64,000 bases of DNA, from assembly GCA_019843655.1 (NCBI GenBank), contig JACDQD010000103.1, positions 7,006,001 through 7,070,000 on the forward strand, in the 5' to 3' direction. Of this stretch, positions 27,893 through 41,225 are shown one piece after another. This DNA is from Lethocerus indicus. Its lineage: Eukaryota; Arthropoda; Insecta; Hemiptera; Belostomatidae. The translations under genes were made by a program, and so were the position numbers. Every line of letters begins with the position of its first letter. Position 1 is the stretch's first letter. Under the pieces are notes generated by a model, which was not told where the DNA came from, did no database searches, and saw only the letters and a list, made by a program, of their open reading frames with translations.

Positions 27893-29452
27893 CGTTATTA
27901 GTCCCTAAAGGGAGCGGCAATGAGCATGGCGAGAATATTAAATCGGTTAAGCCAGGCCCCCCCTCCTCTCAAAAACCATAAGCAAATGTAGTGGTTAGAT
28001 GTATCTAACAAGGATATTAATGTAAATAACGAAAATGATAAATATTTCCTAACAAGGAAAATACCAAGAGTGAAGGATAACTGCAGTTATGCACAAGAGG
28101 GTATTGAAATTTCTCCTTTTATTATTTTTATTTCGGTATATTTTAATGTGTTCCCTTTTCTATTCTTTCCGAATTTCATCGCATCTTTATTAATAGTCGC
28201 TTAATATTCTCCTTCAGTTTACGATATGCGAAATTTATTTCCCGGTACAGAAAAGTGGAAAATGTAATTATTTATGGTACGGGACACAATTTTTTACGGG
28301 TAATCTAACTAAATTCCAAACGAGTGAAGTAAAATCAAAGACAAGATCGCGACGATAGCGCAAAGCTGTACTTTTCCATTTTGTATGCTTAAATTCACAA
28401 TTCCCAGGTTTCGTCGTGACTCACATAAAAAACACGATGCCGGATTCAACTTAGTTGAAAGAATAAACTTCGAATGCGACCTATTTTAACAGAGTGCCGC
28501 GCTCGCTGAAATACGTTTCAATCTGGCAGAGGACAACGAAACCTCGTGGGTTAGGCAGAAATTAAAAATTTGTTTTCTTCAGTCCCACACTTTCTCGGTG
28601 TGGCGTCCTTCAAAACTGGTATACCCCGCATCGCTATGCAAATCCCCGCCGATAAACGACCCGTAAGAAACGTCGCAGCAACTCGTAGATACGACACATT
28701 TTTTCACGGGGCGGCGTTTAAAATTATAATTAATCCAGAACGCTCAGGACGAAGAAAAACAAACGAGCGGTTTTAATTTATATGCCTCCCGGCTCGCGTG
28801 TAGGTCCCCACGATCCGACGCGTAACTCATTGCCACCGCGTCCAAGAGCTTCCATCAATATCACTAATTATGGGATTGGGTTTCCTCGGGCTTCGTCTAA
28901 CCATACTTTAAAATGGTTTAATAGTCCCAGGACATTATTCCGAGGAAATATTCCCGGTCGAATTTACATATATTTGTAAAACTAATCGTGCCGATGGTCC
29001 CCATGTAAACTCGAAAGCCCAACTCTATTCCAGAAGAAACAAAGTGGGAGCAGAAAAAATCGGAATTAAAACGATGTTTATGGAATGCAGCTGATTTCAT
29101 TTACAACATCGACCTTTGAACAATGTCGAGTTATAAGTTCTGGACGTCACAAACAAGTTCTCGCGAATGCGATTGATGATATTAGGAAGATCATTTACGG
29201 TTTAGATAAATTTTATATATCTATAAACAATTATTCATACGTATAAAATTAAAAATAAAAAAATATAAAAAATGCTGACGCTAAATATAAGATGAGGCAA
29301 TGGCATTAGGTAATGGTGTTCGTACCGAATACGCATTTGTATTTTCCAAAGAAGGATTACGCGAGTATTGCTATTTCAATAGAATGATACAACAAACACG
29401 TAATAATTAGCAGTGATGGAATTAAATATAGTTTTCTTAAGTTTTCACGGCA

Positions 29453-29562
29453 CTCGAGGTTTGGTTTCGTGTTTAAGCATGTAATGATTAGTTATTAGCA
29501 TTCCGCGGAGCGTAATTGCTTTTCTGTCTCGGGTTAGACCGGTTTTGGCTTTTCGCTATCTT
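29453..29562 (+). repeat. Dispersed repeat family, copy D
   Basis: CTCGAGGTTTGG (29453), TTTTCTGTCTC (29520) and GTTAGACCGGTTTTGGCTT (29533) occur in the same order as in the reverse complement of 31353-31459. An extra insert of about 50 bp lies between the first two. It is only 1.6 kb from copy C and in the same orientation. Confidence 0.5.
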
Positions 29563-30716
29563 GGGAGGCTTAGTGCATAGCGACCTGGCGGCTTAGCGGA
29601 CCAAAACGATGCGCCAACAGTAACAGATAACCGTAGAAAAAGTTAATGAACGACTTCGGAGTCTTTTGGGCGTGGTAACATTTTTTGCTGAGCGGACGGG
29701 CGCTAAACCCCCGCAGCCCCCACGATTTACGAGCGGGGGTGCCCTCAAAAGGAATTCTAAAACCGGTACTTCACTGGTGCTGAATTATCGCCGATTTAAA
29801 ACGTCAGGAAACGTTAATAAATAACGGAGGGGGTTTCTTTGAAGATGTTCGGTTCAATTGTTTCCAGTTTTTTGTACGCGACAATGCAGCCCAAACTTAA
29901 ACACTCTTAAACTAAAAGTCAACTCCCATTAATTCACACGTAATTCACAATTTCACAATACACCTTCTTGGTTCCGCAGATATTCCAAATTAAGTTGCGC
30001 TTTTATTAAATTCTAAATCCGAGTAGTAGATTCAATGGGAAATTAAATGATTATTATATAAATATTATTATTATAATTATCATAAAAAAGGAGTTGGTGT
30101 CGCTGTTAATTTAATGCAGGATGACTGCATATGACGCACTTAATACTAAATAAAAGTTTGCGATACAGATGCCAAAATGTTTACGAAAATTTTCATAATA
30201 GTTCATTCTAAGTTTAGAGAGGCAATCTACGTTAGATTTTTTCTGTGACCTTTTTTTCTAACCTGGCTGGCATTTCTAGGAATCTCTGACCTGCCACTTC
30301 ACACTCTAAGGGATATTTCAGGCGGAAACGATTCGACCCTGAATTCGGTTTTACTACCCTTAGGTGTGCTCTTTAATGGGGGAGGTGGCGTATAATATGT
30401 ATTCGTAAGACGAAGTGCCTTTTCGTGGAGAGCAATTTAGTATAATAAATAAAACTTCCAACCCGCAGTTAAAACTGTCCTTCGAATGGGGATTGGTCAC
30501 TAGAACAATGAACCGGCCCAGTGGATGTCTACGAAATTCAAGATAACGATTGGACTTAAATAGCGTATTTATTTAGTGACCATACGGTCACAATATTACA
30601 AAAAAAATTTAAAATTGGTAGAAAATGTTTTTGGAGTTTGTTATAATGATTACTTGACGGCAACAAATTAGTTCAAACGACGGACGCTGGTTTCCACCGA
30701 ATACATTATTTCGCAC

Positions 30717-30746
30717 CACGTGCCGACGTCACGACAATTGACGTCA
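30717..30746. promoter_or_regulatory. Cluster of E-box and CRE-like motifs
   Basis: Within 30 bp there is CACGTG (30717-30722), GACGTCAC (30725-30732) and the full palindromic CRE TGACGTCA (30739-30746). The two CRE cores are 14-15 bp apart. CREB/ATF and bHLH proteins bind such sites. The cluster opens a CpG-rich patch (30.66-31.23 kb), which makes an intronic enhancer plausible but unproven. Confidence 0.3.
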
Positions 30747-30988
30747 ACAGACAGCCTCGGCACTCCTACGGCCGATTCGCATCTGAGGAAGTACACTTCA
30801 TCAACAAGGGGATGACAGAAATGCGACTGAGAATGCAAATTCTAATTCCCTTACGGGGGAGGTGAGAAGGCGATATCTTCCTATCAAGTGTTTGGGAACA
30901 AATGACCAGAGGACAATCGGTGCTTGAAATATCGGCGGTGGTAGAGATCTGCCTTGTACCGGACTAACAGATTCCGTTTACATTTCAA

Positions 30989-30999
30989 GGGGGGGGGGG
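30989..30999 (+). repeat. Homopolymer run of 11 G
   Basis: Eleven consecutive G on the plus strand at the start of a GC-rich patch. Probably unstable in length. The other strand is C-rich. Confidence 0.9.
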
Positions 31000-31352
31000 T
31001 TCAAATAAGAAAGAGAGAGCGTATTGTAAGAGCGGGTCTGAGTATCTTTTATAGGGCCAATTACGGGCGGGCGGGCGGACAATGTGGGCTGAGAAGCTGG
31101 CTCCTACCTGGGCCGATAGCATCGTTGGAGCCCGCCCCCTGATTTATTTCCGTGAAAATCCCCAGCCTCTCCCCAGGAAATGCCTCCGAGAATTAACGCG
31201 GCACAGCCTGTAGCTTCCACCCCGCACGTCGCCGGTCTTCTCTATTAAAAAGCCGATAGACCGACTTCAACTATCTAATACGTCATTCACATGCACTACG
31301 TTCTCGATGTCCTAGATATGAAAACATATTTATCAAATTACCGTCCTAAGAA

Positions 31353-31459
31353 ACAGCTACTAAAGGTGGCGAGCGGCCGAAACCGGTCAAGCGAAGGACC
31401 AAACCGGCGAGAAGAGACAGAAAATATACCAAACCCTCGCAGACGATATTCCAAGTTGT
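31353..31459 (-). repeat. Dispersed repeat family, copy B (107 bp)
   Basis: This copy carries the same four anchors as 14642-14761, at 31353, 31397, 31429 and 31447. It also links that copy to the others. Its reverse complement holds TATTTTCTGTCTC, identical to 36358-36370, and GACCGGTTTCGGCCGCTCGC, a close match to the cores at 27.9 and 29.5 kb. It is the most complete member seen here. Confidence 0.55.
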
Positions 31460-32218
31460 AATTCTTATATTTTACTACTTGGAATTATATTTCTGTTTGA
31501 ACAATCACAGCCATCCGATCATAAGTCGGGGGCGATTTGACCTAAGACATCGTATGGATATTAGTACACAGTCTAAAAATAGAAGAGCCCCAGGTCCTCA
31601 TGTTTGGAACGTCGGCCAAGTGCGACGGGTGATTCATTTCGAAGGCGACAAACGTTTAATATGGATGTCGGGAAGGACGGAGTGCGGCGCGCTTCGGTTA
31701 AGTTACGAGACACAATTGCGTTCATCCCGCCCTCAGTGTGTAAATATCTACCTCTGTAATTGCTGGTTAATCGGCCGGTGACGCCATCTTGCGCGCTTTG
31801 TAGCCGCCCGACAGTTTTCACCGGATCGGACATGAAACTTGGTTTCTCATTGGACAGGTTCTAACGAATGCTCGAAAATATATATTTTTTTAATGTATTT
31901 CACAATCTTTCGTTCCAGTCTGTGAAATGGAGGCGAAGGTGAGAACCGGGTATCAAACAAAAAACCGACTTCAGAAACTTCCTAAACTGTATACCGTAGT
32001 TTCGACGATTGAAAAGTTGTTAACTCTTATTTACGTGATTCTCGAGGTCCCTGAGGGAGGAAAAAGCGAAAATCAATTCATTTGTAGATATTGTCTGTAT
32101 TTTTTCCGTCGATGATGTCTCGAATAAGTGGCAGGAGCCAAAAATCGTATATATCTAATAAAACATCTAAAGTTCATTAGAATCGTTATTTCTGTCAACA
32201 AAAATTATTTAATTATGA

Positions 32219-32242
32219 TAAACGTATTTTGAGATACGTTTA
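32219..32242. repeat. Inverted repeat, 9-bp perfect stem, 6-nt loop
   Basis: TAAACGTAT, loop TTTGAG, ATACGTTTA. Short and of unknown role. Confidence 0.4.
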
Positions 32243-33084
32243 CATGCAATGACAATCAGTATTCTCCCAATCTTTCCCAAAAATATTCTTTCAAATATTT
32301 TTTATCAAAAATAACCTTTCGATTAACATTGCACTTGCTTATCTCTCGTCCGCCCGTAATGTATCTTACACGGTCTATATTTGGACAAAGCGTTTGAACA
32401 TAGAAAGATGATGTATGGGGTTGTGCACATAACATTATATAATACCCACCAGCGGTTACGATCGACCCGATAAGCAGGATCATGTTCGATTCGGATCTAA
32501 CACCGTGTACACGGCTCTAATAGAAAGGAATTGTAACCCTTGGGCCGTGTTTTATTACGCACCCTACCCGCCTTTTAAAGCCACTTTTCTTATGGCCCCC
32601 CCTCCAATTGTGGAAAAAAGTAATCCGGACGAGGACCATTAAAAATTTATAGCCTTTTTATGGATCCGAATTCGTCACACGCCAGTCGAAAGTTCATGCT
32701 CTGTACATGATATTTTTATCGGGAACTGTACAAAAATTCTGTCTGTAATCCTCTGGATATTTCAAATTTTGTGAACGTACAATTATGAACACAAGTATCA
32801 CCGAATTTTCGGAGCAACTGCTGACAAGTTCACTCTTTTATATAGTATTTTATTAGATACTTCAATAAAGTATACACTAGTAATTAAATATAAAACAACA
32901 GCTGAGTAAGTATTTCTCTCGAAGGTCCTAGTGATTCATCACTTATATGGCATACTTTGTTCTATTTAATACTTCCTTTATTTAACTGAATTTTTAATCT
33001 ACTATCCTAGTAAAATAACAAATTCGAATAAAAGTAGCACATATATGGGAAATTTTTCTGAATAGGCTTCAAATGGTTTGATGA

Positions 33085-33142
33085 GTGCAAATATAATTTG
33101 AGGCGAATAACGTGAAACAATTATCTAGGTGCAAATATAATT
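33085..33142 (+). repeat. Direct repeat GTGCAAATATAATT, 44 bp apart
   Basis: Exact 14-bp copies at 33085-33098 and 33129-33142. Each contains TGCAAAT, the core of the POU-factor octamer. This could be a paired binding site or a leftover duplication. Confidence 0.4.
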
Positions 33143-35382
33143 CACCGTTACGGCAATATATTCACTCCAACTTCTGTTAGATTATATCCGATTGTTGGAA
33201 TAAAGACATTTACAGGAGATAAATTCAATAACGAACCGAATCATTTGAATGGGGCGGTGAGACTCGCCTTATGCGCCACTAATAGCTCGAGAGAACGGAA
33301 AAAAACGACCAAAAAATTCCCATTCGAGGCGGCGGTACGAGCAAGCACCGATCCAAGAAACAAGCAAGATAACATGGCATTATGCCGAAGGAGTCGTTTC
33401 TTTTTATTCTTTATATCGGCGGGAATTATCAGCTTAAAAGGACACTGTTCAAAATAATCATTGACAAGCCGGTCCTTTATTCAAATGCGAGATCGAATTG
33501 GACCGTACCGCCGCGGCGGCCCATTAAAATGTATTCCGGCAGTTCGAGTTGGAACCAATTTGCGTCAGAAGGCGTTGGTTTGTAAAACTGCGTACGTGTT
33601 TCATAGTGAGTTCCGTTTCAACCTTTTTATTTTCAAAGAAAAAATGTGCAATGATCGTGCGTGCGTTTGGTACGCGACTCAAGAAATAAATGAGAAATGT
33701 GTTCATCTAAAGTTTGAAATACCATGAACACATAGCTTGTCGCTATGTCTAGGGTCTGTTGGAAAGAATATTGAACGAATAATTAATCGCGTACAAAACA
33801 GATAAACTACAGTTAACAAAGATTTCCCGAATCGAACAACGCCGACGCGGGGTTCAAAATAATACCCATAAATACTGGGAAAACCGACGCAAAGACATGA
33901 CTGCCAACAAGCCCGCTGTTTACAGTCTTTAGGTTGCTTGTAAATTCGTCCGTCCCGTGGCGCCAAATTGAATGTTCGCAGCCTTGGGCACGGCGTAGCG
34001 TAAATTTACACCATATAAGTCGCATATAATTTGAGCTGAACATAAATAAAGGGGCAATGAGGAAGCGAAAGCCAGGATTTAAATATAACGGGAGAGAATC
34101 AACGGAGCCGGATTGTCGTGGCCTCCAAATATGGGGACGTCCCTCGGGGGCCGGGACATGCGAAGGCCCCCGCCGCGGCAGACAGTGCGTCCCCGAAAAA
34201 ACGACGAAGAGAACACCGGTGGTAACATCTGAAAAAGAAGAAATATATACAACCGCGCTGGGCCCAGGGATCGGCCGTAACTCAAGCCGGCCCAAGCGGT
34301 CGACACTAGCGCTCCGCAATTTTAATCACCTCCCAACATGGAGAGGACCCCGCCCGGCTAAATATGGGGCTCCTAGCCGCCGCACTCACAAAAATCTATG
34401 TCTTACAGTTTTCGCTTTTTGCGTTTTATAATTGGGCTAGAATTCCTCCGCGATCGGCACCCAAATAACAGTCGGTCGCCGAATAACTAACGGCGTCCTC
34501 GATTGTTATTTTTTCTCTTTTTTCTTCCGCTCCCAATAGTTTCGTAGGCGAACGAACTTGCTGCCATAAATAACAGAGTAACCCGATTTAAATCAAATTA
34601 AATTATAATTGATCATTACGACAGGACATTTCCCCGAAATTATTCCAAGAGGTCTTCTGCATAGGCGTATACGGATGGGATCTAAGAACAGTAAGTTTTT
34701 AAATGCCCAAAAATGTATAATATATATGTATTTATGCCTGATACCATACATCTAAATATATAGAATACATGAATAGATAAAATGATTGAAATGTATACCA
34801 GTTTTGTTCCTAAATAAATTATTCTTGACAATTTCTGCAAAATAATTTCTGTTAGTACTTACTGTTAAGTAAAATTTCATTGTATAAATTATGAATACCT
34901 TTTTCCATCATTTTTATATAACGTAATGAGGGGTTATACACATACAAAAATGAAAACTACCCCTGGAGAAACGTGAAATGCAATAGTACGCTGGCATCAT
35001 CTAAGTTGGCCCTTGGATCTATTATAATAACCGAAACCGGGTAGAATCCTAGGTCAGTGGGTCTTAACCTATTATGTTCTCTACTCGCAATACTCCACTG
35101 GTTATTACGTTGAACTAAGAAAATAAGTGTCTTGTTGTTTTTTGATAGTATCAAAATATTCCGTCGTCTACACTATATATTTCAGAGACATAAAATATTA
35201 GACATTACCCTTTCGACTACATATTTTTTCCTTAATGTTCTTACTTCTTTAAAAAAATCTTAATTTATTCAATTTCGAAATTACAAATATCCGCGATTGT
35301 AATTTCATTGCCGCGATAATTCGTTAATGTGCGGGGAACGCCCCACGTAATAGCCTACTTCAAACTAACAACAGCGCAAGAT

Positions 35383-35412
35383 AATTACCTGGAATAAACA
35401 CCACACAAAAAT
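35383..35412 (-). other. Weaker candidate recursive splice site
   Basis: Minus strand: TTTTTGTGTGGTG, then TTTATTCCAG joined to GTAATTATC, with the boundary between 35389 and 35388. The acceptor half is good. The donor half (GTAATT) departs from consensus at the fifth base. It lies about 16.1 kb after the strong site at 51486 and about 16.4 kb before the formin exon, which is suggestive spacing but could be coincidence. Confidence 0.25.
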
Positions 35413-36357
35413 GGCCTGAATTTTTTAAAAATTTGCGTAATACCCCTTTAATTTCTCCTGCATCAGGGACAATAATAATACATTTCTAGTAAATATTAGA
35501 ATTACTTCCTATTCTAGATTTATCGAATTTTTGAATTGCAACATCATATATAAGAAACAAGTTTGGGATATCACGAGATAGCATGTTTTGCAATTTATTT
35601 TAAATTTGTTAAATTTTTTATGGCAAGGTCACAGACAAACGGCACTTTACGTGTGTATGTAGGGTAAGGTTGGAGACAAAGTAGGATACGTCAGTTATTT
35701 TCCTTAATATTCTCCACTGTAAGGTCTGAATTTTGTTAATATTTGGTGGTTTCACCGAACCCCACATTTCAAGTAAGTTTTTTTTCAGTTTAGGATGCCT
35801 TAGCACTAACGGCGCCAACGTAGAACTCTCCCTTATGTTGTAGAAGCTAGCGTGGCTTGCTCTCGGTCTACCACTATCAGTCCATTTTCTGGAATATATC
35901 TTTTTATTCCGCCGACGATTTTATTCCACCGGACTCTGCGTAAGAACCGATTTACATGTTCGTACAATTTCCCTGGCGGGGAAGGTGCGACGTCATTGAA
36001 ATATGCCGGAGAGCGGACAAGAGGCGGATGCGAGCGGACGGATGGTAATAGGTTGGAGTTGGAGTAGGGGAGGGGAGGCGCGTGGGAGCTGGACACAGGT
36101 GCCGTCCTTGGAGAAGCCGTCTGCGGGGGCGGATAGTCGGGGGCCCCTTCCCATCTTTTATCCGGTCGGGTGAAAAAGTTCGCGCCAGTGTAAAACCGCC
36201 GTTACGAAAATCGTAAAATCCGTCCGATCGGCGCCTCGGCCTTGCGTTTTCCCGTAGGTTTGGCACGTCCGATTTTACGCCGCTAAGAAATAGAAGTTCA
36301 TTTAGGATACCCCCGTAGGGAAGGTTCCGCGGGGGTTCGGAATGTAGCAATTCTCGC

Positions 36358-36397
36358 TATTTTCTGTCTCCAAAAGTCCAGTGCGAGACCGGTTTCG
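36358..36397 (+). repeat. Dispersed repeat family, copy E (fragment)
   Basis: TATTTTCTGTCTC (36358-36370) is identical to the matching part of the 31.4 kb copy. GAGACCGGTTTCG follows at 36385. Only this part of the element is recognisable. A still weaker relative may lie near 54126-54150 (TTTTTTGGTCTGAGACCGG). Confidence 0.42.
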
Positions 36398-39300
36398 TCA
36401 GTAAATTAAGTATATACGTATTTGGTTCCTGCTATATACAATGTCTACATAAATTCCTACCTGTATTGGTTGATGAAAACAAGTTTGTTACGCGGACATT
36501 CTCTGTCGGGTTTGCCACCCAATCGCCTAGAACGGTATTCGGCTATTCGGACTTGTTTGTTGAGAATAATTTTTGTTCTTTACCAAACCATTTCGCTCTG
36601 GTAACCATAGATGCCACAACCCTAGTGAGAGTGAAATAATTTCAAACTTATCGTAATGACATCCTCCATGTCGTTATGAAGAGGAAAATGCTGGAGACAT
36701 GCTATTCCTTGAAAAGACTTAATTTTAATTCACGATTCCGAATCGGCATTTCACAGCACTGAATGTTTTATAGAGGAAACGTGGTAATCGAGCGATAGTG
36801 ATTCTGAGTAGAGGCATTAAAAATAAGCAGTTAGAGAAACATTTCCACTTAATCTTATTAACATAAGCCCTTTTCATCAAAATTCGTAGGCGGACACAAT
36901 TTTATGTAGTTCGATAATAGTTATTATATACAGAATATGAAACATAATGAAAATGGTTATTGCAGTAAGGCGTAATCCATAGAGACGCAATTCAGATTGT
37001 TGATTACAGACACCGAAACTCAAAAGGAGTTGTAAGGGTCGATCGGTGGTAGTGTCACCGACCGGACGGGCTGCTCCTTAAATTTCCCGAACTCCTTGAC
37101 AATTAGGGACAAATTGTTTACACGAAAAAGAAAACGGAGGGAAGGATGGGGAAGAGGGAAGTCTTAAAAGGGCTGAATGAGCTGTTGTCGCGCCAAGGCG
37201 CGGCTTGAATCTAAATCAGGGGAGTCGCTTTCTTTTCCCGTCTCCCGGGTCTCTTTTACCGGGTTTTAAACGAATGCGGCTACAGGACAATTTCACGCTC
37301 CCAGTTCATGCGTTAATTAAACGCTTGTAGATTCGTTCGCATTAAGACATCATGCATGCGGCCTTTGAGTAATAAGCAGTAAATCGAAGTTGAAAAACAC
37401 AAATTAAGATAATTGACCCGGATTATTAAACTAAGTAAGTACGTCCTTTTCTCCCAATTGTTATTATAAACGGCGCATCAATACCAGCCATTAAGTTACT
37501 TTCATTACCGAATGGCTATTTGAAAACCGGATTCAGACAGAGCCGGGAAGAAGCGTTCGGAGGACGGCTGCGCATAAATAAATAATCTATTCCGACGAAG
37601 AAGTCGGATGACGCAACGAGTATTTCCGTTATTGACGAGCCATAAAACTGTTATTTGCATAGCGCTCTTTTCGAGCACGCCACTCGCCTTTCACCACTTA
37701 GCGGCTCCGAGCCGCCGCCGACGACGACGACTCTCAATTCGTCTACAGATTATTTAGCCCGATCGAAAAACGCGTCCCGACGAATCTCGCGTTCAAGCAA
37801 AAATTACCCAATCCCTTTCGGGTGCATAACCGTTCACTGAAACCTAGCTGTTTTGCCTTGAGGTGCTGTATCACAGACGCCGGCACGAAATGTTCTTGAA
37901 TTGTCTGATTTGTTATCAATACATAATAATTCCAACATCAATGAAATTAATGCTAGAAGGGCAAAATCGAGGGATTCAAAATAGTTCGTTAAACGCTCGG
38001 GTTGTCATAGAGGTTCCGACATGATAAAAAACGCTATAAGAGTGCAAGATATCCTGGATGTCTGGAGTGAGGACAATATAGGAGAGGTGGCTCCTTTATG
38101 GTGGCGAAACTCTTATAAAAGTGAATTGGCGGCGGGTCCGTGGTGCACCGCCCGCTTGACAATACCCCAATTAAAATGAAAGCCAGGTCGTTAAAAGGGA
38201 TAAAAGAGGGTCGGGACCGAGCGGCTATGACTCGGGTATTTAGCGCCCGTCCGCCGCCCATCTGATTATCACGCTATTAACATAATGGAGCCCTGGAAAT
38301 CGGGCCCTATCTCCAACTCCGATCGCCGGTTATTTATATCTCCGCGTAAGATAGATCGACCCAATCATTATTTCCGTTTAAATACCTATATAAGGTTTTT
38401 CTAGAACTCCGACAACGCGGTAAGTAGTTGACGTAAAGGTAATTTTTCTATCGTTTTTATGTGGGCCTTTCAATCCGTAACTCGGCTTACTATTTTTATA
38501 CGCCCTCTAATATCCGGACATTCGGTAAAAAACTGGCAACGGATCTTAGGAAAAATCATATTGGAGTAATGCTCACTAATTCTTCATAAAATATCTCCTA
38601 AGTCCTAATAACAATAACCTTTTCTCATAGTTAAATTAATGTTAATGCAACATTTTGCGTTACTATGATTAACGAGATGTTAATTTATATATTTTTTTTA
38701 AACTAGGTCCTTTCACCAGGAGCATACCACGAGTTCTGTGAGTTTGAGAGTCTTACTCCCTATCTATCAATCTAAAATTGCCTCGTGCCATTAATACGTC
38801 TTAATATTTCTAAAATAACTCACCCAACTTCATTATAGCGCATCTTAGCATCATCGGTGGAAGTGGTTATTCTCCAACACTTCCTTAAGCCTAGAATAAT
38901 CGGCGCTACTGATACGGATAAACTGTTCGAAGTATCGCCCCAACAGAAAGTGTTAAGAGCCTCAATTAAAGGTCCGAATTAGGTGGGAGAGTCGGAGTTA
39001 TAAGTGGCGCTAATCGTCCGGACGAAACAATAACAAATTTGAAGTACGAAGGACGCGGGCGGTTAGCGGTGCTGTTAGCACTCGGGCAGCTCCGGGCGAA
39101 AAGCCGCGCAAAGTCGAGTCCATCCTCCCCCCCCACGTTGACTCTTAAATTATCGTCTTTCTCTAAAATAAAAATACTAGCTAACGGTATCTTCTCTTCT
39201 AACCGCGGTTACGTGAAGCGTGACGGTGAAACCTGGTTTTTCGGAGTCGGTCCCTCGACGGCCGGGGGATAAGCGCCGGATAAATAACGCCCGGGTAATT

Positions 39301-40203
39301 TATGAAAGCTCGTGTGTGTTTAAATTGCCGGAATCCGCACGGCTCGCGCCCCGAGAAAGTCGCCTCGCCGAACCGCTATACCTTCAGGAAATAACAGACC
39401 GTATGTATACTTTACGACATATATTATGCGTCCAATTTACTCGTTTTGTAACTTATAGTCCGCGCGATTTCCCATTTCCTCGGGTTTGTTCCGTCCGAGG
39501 CTTTTCGTGCGATAATTCTAACGCCCGGTCCATCTTTTCGTCATCAGAAACTCACTGAGTGGTGGAATACTGTTTAGATCAGTAAAAATAAATTATCGAT
39601 GAATAACCTCAGAAATCTTTCGTAAAATATTAATATACTATTACCAATCTGAACGGATTTAGCTCGATGTAAAGGCCACCGTACCGGCAAACAAAGAACG
39701 GCATATCTATTATTAAATAGACGTTATCTTCGGTGCATATATAATATCCCCAACAGATGTGATATCCAATTTGTGCAACGGTGGCGAATGGAGTCTATGT
39801 ACAACTATACTTATCGAGGAAATCGTTTCCGAAATCAGATTTTTAGATGCGGCCCAGCGCGGGGAGTCGACAGGTTAATTAGCAACATATAATATTTCTC
39901 CCAGCGAAGGTATTTCGATACAGAAGCAAATTGTCTTGGGGTCGAAGGCAAAAGACAGTAATCTGTGCATAACCGCCTTTAAAAGCCGACATGGGAGTCG
40001 AGAGAGCGGCACGCCTCCTGCCGAAGAACGAAAATTGGGGTTTGGGCGGGCACAATTAGAGGAGCCCGAAGAGAGCGGCCACCGGGGCCCCGGACTCGAA
40101 TTAACCTGGACTCGCGCCGCGCATACTAATCAACCACCGACAGAGAGCAACTCCTTCAAGGATCATCCGACGCCCACCCACCTGGACCATGCCTCTCATA
40201 ACT

Positions 40204-40214
40204 CCCCCCCCCCC
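40204..40214 (+). repeat. Homopolymer run of 11 C
   Basis: Eleven consecutive C on the plus strand. In the formin transcript this would be an 11-G run. A shorter C8 run lies at 39127-39134. Confidence 0.9.
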
Positions 40215-40355
40215 ACAACACCACGGTTTCCTAGATATAGATCACTAGGAGAACGAAAAACGGCGTTATTTAGAAATATATTACCTCATTACATATACGT
40301 ATATATTATACATATATAAAATAAATGGAATATTACATATAATAAATAAATTCAT

Positions 40356-40378
40356 GCAAAGCGCAAGAGTGCGCTTGC
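40356..40378. repeat. Short GC-rich hairpin in AT-rich DNA
   Basis: GCAA-(A)-GCGCA, loop AGAG, TGCGC-TTGC. Nine pairs with one bulged A. It stands out because its surroundings are nearly all A and T. Confidence 0.4.
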
Positions 40379-41225
40379 AACTCGTGCCAACGCATTTACT
40401 CTAATATTGGAATATATGGGGAAAACGTGAATAGTGCACAGTGAAAGGAAACGGCGAAGGTTACAAAATAATTTGTTCACACTTAATTGAGGCTCATTAA
40501 AAAATAAATAAATAAAAACAAATTTCATCATTTTGCCAGAGTTGACAGGCGACGATTAATAAGGGATCGGTCCTGTTTTGATATTGACAATATCCTGATT
40601 TCGGAGTTTTTTTTGACACATTCATAACTTGGACAGGATTAGTCCGACGTTGGCCTGAAAACGTCAGAGAAGACCGGGAAAGAACATTCAATCAAGCCTG
40701 GAACCAACAGACCGTGAAAAAGCCCGATAGATACTTTTGACGCCCTTATGTCGAAATTAATTATTACCCGAATATAGTGATTAAAATTTTTTACTCAACA
40801 GCTATATAACATTTTAGCGAATATAATCTGAGCTTTCTCAGTGTCACGTTTGTAGATTCTTCAAAATCCTGTATAAGAAAATGATTCTTGGAAATAGTTT
40901 TACGTCATCTTAGTATCAGAGTGTAATCGGTTACCCATGAAGCGTACAGCTTAGATTATTTGAGGACTTAGTCCAACACACTGCAGCAATGTCCAGCTAA
41001 CTGATAGAGTTTCGTAGTCCTTTTAAGCTCAGGAAAATTTTACAATTAACAGATGGTGGTGTAAGTTGTACACCCACTAAATTGATTACTATAATTTAAA
41101 TAAGAGTCCCTGGGATGAGGCAATGCTCGGACATTTCTAGAACTTCAAGTGACGCCAGTATGGCGGATGAATGCATAAATATTGCTTTATTCCAGTCAGG
41201 TTCTTCAGTGCTGACAGTCATAGGA

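Larger units (their letters stand above)
27893..31352. other. Upstream formin intron: no gene seen outside the listed repeat
   Basis: GC-richer patches at about 28580-28960, 29560-29760 and 30660-31230. The rest is AT-rich. Apart from repeat copy D, the G11 run and the CRE cluster listed separately, I see nothing assignable. Confidence 0.45.
31460..36357. other. Upstream formin intron: no gene seen outside the listed sites
   Basis: GC-richer patches near 31580-31830, 33240-33400, 33920-34400 and 36000-36350. The longest minus-strand frame (33813-34319, 168 codons) overlaps a 124-codon plus-strand frame and has no recognisable domain. The weak ratchet candidate at 35388 lies here. Confidence 0.45.

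Noticed and set aside
33813..34431. Overlapping 168-codon minus and 124-codon plus frames
   Set aside because: Both strands are open over the same CpG-rich patch. The proteins are low in domain-like features and no splice or promoter context fits.
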